Assembly (NCBI GenBank): GCA_023136785.1
Contig: JAGLQP010000049.1
Coordinates: forward strand, 1 to 9,141
Source of the DNA: Spirochaetales bacterium
Lineage (GTDB): Bacteria; Spirochaetota; Spirochaetia; SZUA-6; DRHE01
DNA: 9,141 bases
Direction: 5' to 3'
A program made the position numbers and the translations under genes. Shown here piece after piece: positions 5,693 to 9,141 of the stretch (position 1 is the first letter of the stretch; each line of letters begins with the position of its first letter). A model generated the notes under the pieces. The model was given only the letters and a program-made list of their open reading frames with translations, searched no databases and was not told the DNA's origin.

Positions 5693-7099
5693 ATGAGCAA
5701 CGAAAAACCAAAGGTAGGACTACTTCCCCTCTACTTGAAGCTCTACGATGACCGGGAACAGGACAAGCGCCCCCGGATCGAAGCCTTCTACAAACAGATC
5801 GCCTCAGAGCTGGAAAAACGAAAAGTAGAGGTTCTGACCTCGCCGATCTGCCGCACGCATTCCGAATTCGAGGCGGCGGTACGGTCTTTCGAAGAGTCCG
5901 GGGCCCTGGCTATCGTGACACTGCACCTGGCCTACTCCCCTTCCCTCGAATCCGCCGATGCTCTGGCGCGCACTCACCTTCCCATAATCGTATGCGACAC
6001 GACCCCTACGTACTCCTTCGGTCCTGATCAGGACCCGGCTGAAATCATGTACAATCACGGCATCCATGGCGTCCAGGACATGTGCAACCTCCTCGTACGC
6101 CGGGGAAAGGCTTTTCACATAGAGGTCGGACATTGGCAAAAATCCGATGTGCTGGATCGCATAGTCCGGCGCTTGCTGTCAGCCCGTATGGCTCAGCATA
6201 TGCGGACCCTGCGGGCGGGGCTGATCGGCGAGCCCTTCGAAGGCATGGGGGACTTCTACGTGTCCCCGGCGGACTTGAAAATCACGATCGGTGTGGAGAC
6301 CCGGCTACTGAACCCCAGACAATTCAAAGCCCTTCTTTCAGAGGTGACGGAACAAGAAATTCAAGATGAGCGGGAAAAGGACGAAAAACGTTTCCAAACA
6401 GACAAAATCAACGAGGAGGCCTACCGGCGCTCGGCGCGTAATGGACTAGCGCTTCAGAAGTGGATAGAAAAGGAAGGCATCGGGGCGTTTTCCTTCAATT
6501 TCCTTCACATCGGCAAAACAACGGGTCTTGAGACGGCGCCGTTCCTGCAGGCCTCCAAGCTCATGGCCCAAGGAGTCGGATTCGGCGGCGAGGGGGATCT
6601 GCTCACCGCTTCCCTGGTTGCCGCTCTGGCCGCGGGCAATCCTGAGACCAGCTTCAGCGAGATGTTCTGTCCGGATTGGAAGAACGGTTCTATATTCTTG
6701 AGCCACATGGGAGAGATGAACTGGAAACTCGCCGCCGGCAAACCCCGCCTCCTGGAGATGGAGTACCGGTGGAGCGAGGCGGCCAATCCGGTGTATGTGG
6801 CCGGGCGCTTCAAACCCGGAGAGTTCGTCCTGGTGGATCTGCTGCCCCTGGAACCCCTAATAGAGGGTGCCTACCGGCTGATCGTCGCTCCGGCGAAAAT
6901 GCTGAACGTACCCGGCAAGGACAACTTTGGAAGGAGCATCCACGGTTGGTTCAAACCGACCCTGCCCATCGAGGAGTTCCTGGGCGAGTACAGTCGGCTC
7001 GGAGGCACCCATCACCTCGCCATCAGCTACGGATTGAGCGTCGAAACCGTCGAAGCCTTCGGTCAAATGATGGGGTGGGAGACCGTAGTCATACGATGA
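5693..7099 (+). CDS. L-arabinose isomerase (AraA)-family protein, 468 aa, divergent substrate pocket
   Basis: AraA-type landmarks run through the protein: LHLAYSPSLES (His78, matching the HTFSP histidine), NHGIHGVQDMCNLL, GVGFGGEGD (Glu300), SFSEMF (Glu323), FLSHMGE (His338) and GGTHHLAISYG (His440/441). Glu300, Glu323, His338 and one of the late histidines match the four metal ligands of E. coli AraA (Glu306, Glu333, His350, His450 by my alignment), so the Mn-dependent aldose-ketose isomerase site looks complete. The N-terminal GSQ-LYG block of classical AraA, which helps bind substrate, is replaced by GLLPLYLKLYDD, and the protein is about 30 residues shorter. A substrate other than L-arabinose is likely. 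The ATG at 5693 follows AGGAG by 8 bases; GTG 5660 would add 11 residues. The gene starts 36 bases after the dehydrogenase and overlaps the DUF1015 gene. Confidence 0.85.
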   Translation: MSNEKPKVGLLPLYLKLYDDREQDKRPRIEAFYKQIASELEKRKVEVLTSPICRTHSEFEAAVRSFEESGALAIVTLHLAYSPSLESADALARTHLPIIVCDTTPTYSFGPDQDPAEIMYNHGIHGVQDMCNLLVRRGKAFHIEVGHWQKSDVLDRIVRRLLSARMAQHMRTLRAGLIGEPFEGMGDFYVSPADLKITIGVETRLLNPRQFKALLSEVTEQEIQDEREKDEKRFQTDKINEEAYRRSARNGLALQKWIEKEGIGAFSFNFLHIGKTTGLETAPFLQASKLMAQGVGFGGEGDLLTASLVAALAAGNPETSFSEMFCPDWKNGSIFLSHMGEMNWKLAAGKPRLLEMEYRWSEAANPVYVAGRFKPGEFVLVDLLPLEPLIEGAYRLIVAPAKMLNVPGKDNFGRSIHGWFKPTLPIEEFLGEYSRLGGTHHLAISYGLSVETVEAFGQMMGWETVVIR

Positions 7100-8460
7100 C
7101 CAACGAAGTTCGTCCTTTCCGCGCCCTGCACTACGACCCGGACAAGATCGAAAATATCGGGCTGTGCCTGGCCCAGCCCTACGACGTGATCTCAGGGGAG
7201 CAGCAGGATGGCTACTACGAGCAACATCCCCACAACGTGATCCGCCTGATCCTGAACAAGGAGCAACCGGGAGACAGCGAGACAGACAATCCCTACACGC
7301 GGGCAAAGAGCACCCTCGAACAGTGGAAGATGGAGGGGGTGATTCGAGAAACCAAACGACCCTCCTTCTGGGTTTACGAACAGGCCTTCGACATTCCGGA
7401 GATCGGATCCAAGAAGGTGAAGGGGTTCATCGGTCTGGTGAGACTTCAGGATTACGACGAGCGAAAGATCTTGCCTCACGAAAAGATCATGACCAAACCC
7501 CTTGAGGACCGGGTCCACCTGATGCAGACCACATCAGCCCAGTTTGAATACATTTGGAGCATATACCGGGACAAGGCTTACGTGACCGACAACATCCTCG
7601 ACAAGACCGAAAAGCAACGGCCGATCATCGATTTCTACGAGGAGTCGACCCTGGTTCACCACAGGATGTGGCGCCTGCTCGACCCTGCCCAATGCCGGAT
7701 CATCTCACGGACCATGGAACACCTCAAGATCTATATCGCGGACGGGCATCACCGTTACCAGGCCATGCTCAACATCCGGGATGAGATGAGGCAGAAGTTC
7801 CCCGATGCCGGGCCGGACGCCCCCTGGGAGTTCATCATGATGTTTCTGGTCAACTCCGAGCACGAAGGCCTGACCGTCCTCCCGACCCATAGGACTTTAT
7901 ACAACTTACAGTTCGCGAACTTGAGCGATCTGCACCTCTCCATCCTGGAACACTTCCACCTCAAGAGCTACTCCTTCAACGGCAGTAACGACGGAGAGGT
8001 GCGAAAGCGGTGGCTGCGAGACCTGCGGGACGCCGAACCCGGAGTGCACAAGTTTGGAGCTCTGATCACCAAATTAAACCGTTATTTTCTCATCACCCTG
8101 AAGGACTCCGAGGCCTACGAGGAGATGTTGGACCTTGCCAACTCCTCGGAGTGGAAGCTCCTCGATGTGAACATCCTCAACACCCTGATCCTGCGGAGAA
8201 TCGTCGGGCTTACCGAAGAGCAGCTCTCCGCTCAGACCAACGTAGCCTATACCAAGAATCTTGAGGCGGCTCTGGATTCGGTGCGGGGCGGCACGATGCA
8301 GGTGTCCTTGATCCTCAACGCAACACGACTTCAGGACATCATTACCATCGCCGAGAACAACGAACGCATGCCTCGGAAATCCACCCACTTCTACCCCAAA
8401 CCACTGTCCGGTTTGGTCTTCTTTCCGATGGGAACCTGGAGCCGAGATTCCGAAGCTTGA
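7096..8460 (+). CDS. DUF1015 family protein, 454 aa
   Basis: The sequence carries the conserved blocks I associate with DUF1015: PYDVIS near residue 28, NVIRL (47-51), GFIGLVRLQDY with ILPHEKIM (110-132), IADGHHRY (214-221), a MMFLVN segment, LPTHR, and a C-terminal HFYPKPLSGLVFF. Length is normal for the family. DUF1015 has no function that I can state as established. The D-G-H-H-R motif recalls the DG-HR element of ParB/sulfiredoxin-fold proteins, some of which are free-serine kinases (SerK, SbnI), so a small-molecule kinase or nucleotide-binding role is conceivable. That is inference. The ATG overlaps the isomerase stop (ATGA, 7096-7099). The nearest purine-rich stretch, GGGAG at 7077-7081, is 14 bases away, so translation is probably coupled. 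It is the last gene of the operon; no clear terminator follows. Confidence 0.85.
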   Translation: MTNEVRPFRALHYDPDKIENIGLCLAQPYDVISGEQQDGYYEQHPHNVIRLILNKEQPGDSETDNPYTRAKSTLEQWKMEGVIRETKRPSFWVYEQAFDIPEIGSKKVKGFIGLVRLQDYDERKILPHEKIMTKPLEDRVHLMQTTSAQFEYIWSIYRDKAYVTDNILDKTEKQRPIIDFYEESTLVHHRMWRLLDPAQCRIISRTMEHLKIYIADGHHRYQAMLNIRDEMRQKFPDAGPDAPWEFIMMFLVNSEHEGLTVLPTHRTLYNLQFANLSDLHLSILEHFHLKSYSFNGSNDGEVRKRWLRDLRDAEPGVHKFGALITKLNRYFLITLKDSEAYEEMLDLANSSEWKLLDVNILNTLILRRIVGLTEEQLSAQTNVAYTKNLEAALDSVRGGTMQVSLILNATRLQDIITIAENNERMPRKSTHFYPKPLSGLVFFPMGTWSRDSEA

Positions 8461-8497
8461 GGCGAACAGACTCAGCTTCATTCTGAAATACGCACAG

Positions 8498-8526
8498 TTT
8501 ACACACCTTTGTTGGGACGATATTAT
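8498..8526 (+). promoter_or_regulatory. Sigma70-like promoter of the two-gene nucleotidyltransferase module
   Basis: TTTACA (8498-8503) and TATTAT (8521-8526), each 5 of 6 to consensus, are separated by exactly 17 bp. Initiation would fall near 8533, only about three bases before the ATG at 8536. This separates the module from the upstream operon and explains why the first gene has no ribosome site. Confidence 0.55.
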
Positions 8527-8535
8527 GATGACGTT

Positions 8536-8787
8536 ATGCCCTCCGCAGACACTTCATTTCGGGTAGAAAAGGCCCTGTTTGGAATCTACAGAAAGATGGG
8601 TCCTCAAGGACGCTGCGCGATTGGAATTGAACTGAGCGACAATATGAGAAACATCGCTTTTGCCGCATACAAAACCGCCAACCCAACCCTGTCCCACGAG
8701 GAACTGGAAATGCGATTCTTTGAGAAAGTGCTCGGCTGGAAGCTTCCGCTACAACCAAAGGCTCGACAGAAGAAACGCAAATATTGA
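8536..8787 (+). CDS. Small uncharacterised protein (83 aa), partner of the nucleotidyltransferase gene
   Basis: The protein starts MPSADTSFRVEKAL and is predicted mostly helical. It has a YRKMGPQGRC segment, an ELSDNMRNIAF helix, NPTLSHEELEMRFF, and a lysine- and arginine-rich tail. From memory, small proteins with the pattern ADT(S/D)..., YR-M-P-, LS, P-S--EL--R are commonly encoded just before nucleotidyltransferases of the type seen downstream; no function is established to my knowledge. Such pairs invite comparison with toxin-antitoxin systems, but this is inference. The ATG at 8536 is preferred: it matches the usual ADTS-type beginning and lies immediately downstream of the predicted transcription start. 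A TTG at 8509 would extend it by nine residues but lies within the promoter. No Shine-Dalgarno is visible. Its stop codon overlaps the TTG start of the next gene. Confidence 0.7.
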   Translation: MPSADTSFRVEKALFGIYRKMGPQGRCAIGIELSDNMRNIAFAAYKTANPTLSHEELEMRFFEKVLGWKLPLQPKARQKKRKY

Positions 8788-9141
8788 AAAGCCAGAAGGA
8801 ATTCCTGAAAGACATCGTATCCTCTCTTGAACAAGCAGGGATTTCGTACATGGTGAGCGGATCAATCAGCAGCACCTTCTACGGCCGGCCGCGTTCAACT
8901 CAAGATATCGATATCATCATCCGCAAAGACCGCCCCTACAGTATAGAAGAATTCAAGCGCAGAAGGACAGTAGATGTACTTGGGCTGTCGATACACCTGG
9001 TCGCGCCTGAAGACGCCATATTGAGCAAACTGGAGTGGGCGAAAAAGGGTCAATCAGAACGACAATTCACAGATGCCTTGGGAGTCGCGATCGTTCAAGC
9101 GGAGAGGCTAGACTGGGAATACATGCAAACCTGGGCCAGAA
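8784..9141 (+). CDS. Nucleotidyltransferase-fold protein (MNT-like), apparently internally deleted; 3' end beyond the window
   Basis: The reading frame is open for 119 codons to the right edge. YMVSGSISSTFYG with Gly26-Ser27, then RPRSTQDID with Asp41 and Asp43, is the Pol-beta-type nucleotidyltransferase signature (GS...DxD). IRKDRPYS, FKRRR, LVAPEDAILSKLEWAKKG, SERQFTDALG and LDWEYMQTWA match, from memory, the C-terminal half of a family of about 170-200 residues. In that family some 40-45 residues, ending in a K-V-D strand with the third carboxylate, normally lie between DID and the RKDRP block; here the two are fused directly. The frame is kept, so a shortened protein may be made, but nucleotidyl transfer is doubtful. 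The TTG start overlaps the preceding stop (TTGA, 8784-8787), indicating coupling. It may be a decaying toxin or modifier gene or a reduced regulatory version. Confidence 0.75.
   Translation, partial: MKSQKEFLKDIVSSLEQAGISYMVSGSISSTFYGRPRSTQDIDIIIRKDRPYSIEEFKRRRTVDVLGLSIHLVAPEDAILSKLEWAKKGQSERQFTDALGVAIVQAERLDWEYMQTWAR

Noticed and set aside
6788..6795. Another CCGGTGTA copy, inside the isomerase gene
   Set aside because: A single arm without its partner in coding sequence; expected by chance at this length and base composition.
6676..7095. 140-codon upstream extension of the DUF1015 frame
   Set aside because: It is out-of-frame isomerase sequence, very rich in arginine and proline; family similarity begins at the ATG at 7096.

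Overview
The window looks like a moderately GC-rich bacterial chromosome segment with compact operons, Shine-Dalgarno-led starts and sigma70-like promoters. Nothing in it fixes the taxonomy. The mix of families (AraA-like isomerase, DUF1015, a standalone VirB11/PilT-like ATPase, a DUF4432 remnant, a nucleotidyltransferase pair) would suit a spirochaete, a Chloroflexota member or a similar anaerobic or environmental bacterium, but that is a guess. No rRNA, tRNA, CRISPR array, insertion sequence or prophage gene was seen.

Layout. (1) 1-782, minus: 5' part of a fold-type I (class I/II) PLP aminotransferase that runs off the left edge. It has a good promoter flanked by two inverted copies of a 12-bp motif. 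(2) 783-1233: no intact gene. This stretch holds that control region, the decayed N-terminus of a DUF4432/aldose-epimerase-like gene on the plus strand, and two tandem hairpins. (3) 1234-2701, minus: a two-gene unit of a HAD-family phosphatase followed by a small PilT/VirB11-like P-loop ATPase, both apparently starting at GTG. (4) 2702-2853: divergent control region with a strong plus-strand promoter and two dyads. (5) 2854-8460, plus: a four-gene operon of class III aminotransferase, Gfo/Idh/MocA dehydrogenase, L-arabinose-isomerase-family protein and DUF1015 protein, the last two overlapping by ATGA. (6) 8498-9141, plus: an independent two-gene module with its own, apparently leaderless, promoter. 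It encodes an 83-residue protein and a nucleotidyltransferase-like protein that appears to lack its central segment and runs off the right edge.

How the genes may work together. The operon combines an aldose-ketose isomerase fold, an NAD(P)-dependent sugar or cyclitol dehydrogenase and a PLP aminotransferase, with a HAD phosphatase divergently adjacent. Oxidise, transaminate, dephosphorylate is the known logic of kanosamine-type amino-sugar synthesis, so a pathway making or using an amino sugar or aminocyclitol is a reasonable hypothesis. The enzyme subfamilies are not those of the known pathway and no transporter is present. The DUF1015 protein is translationally coupled to the isomerase and its role is unknown.
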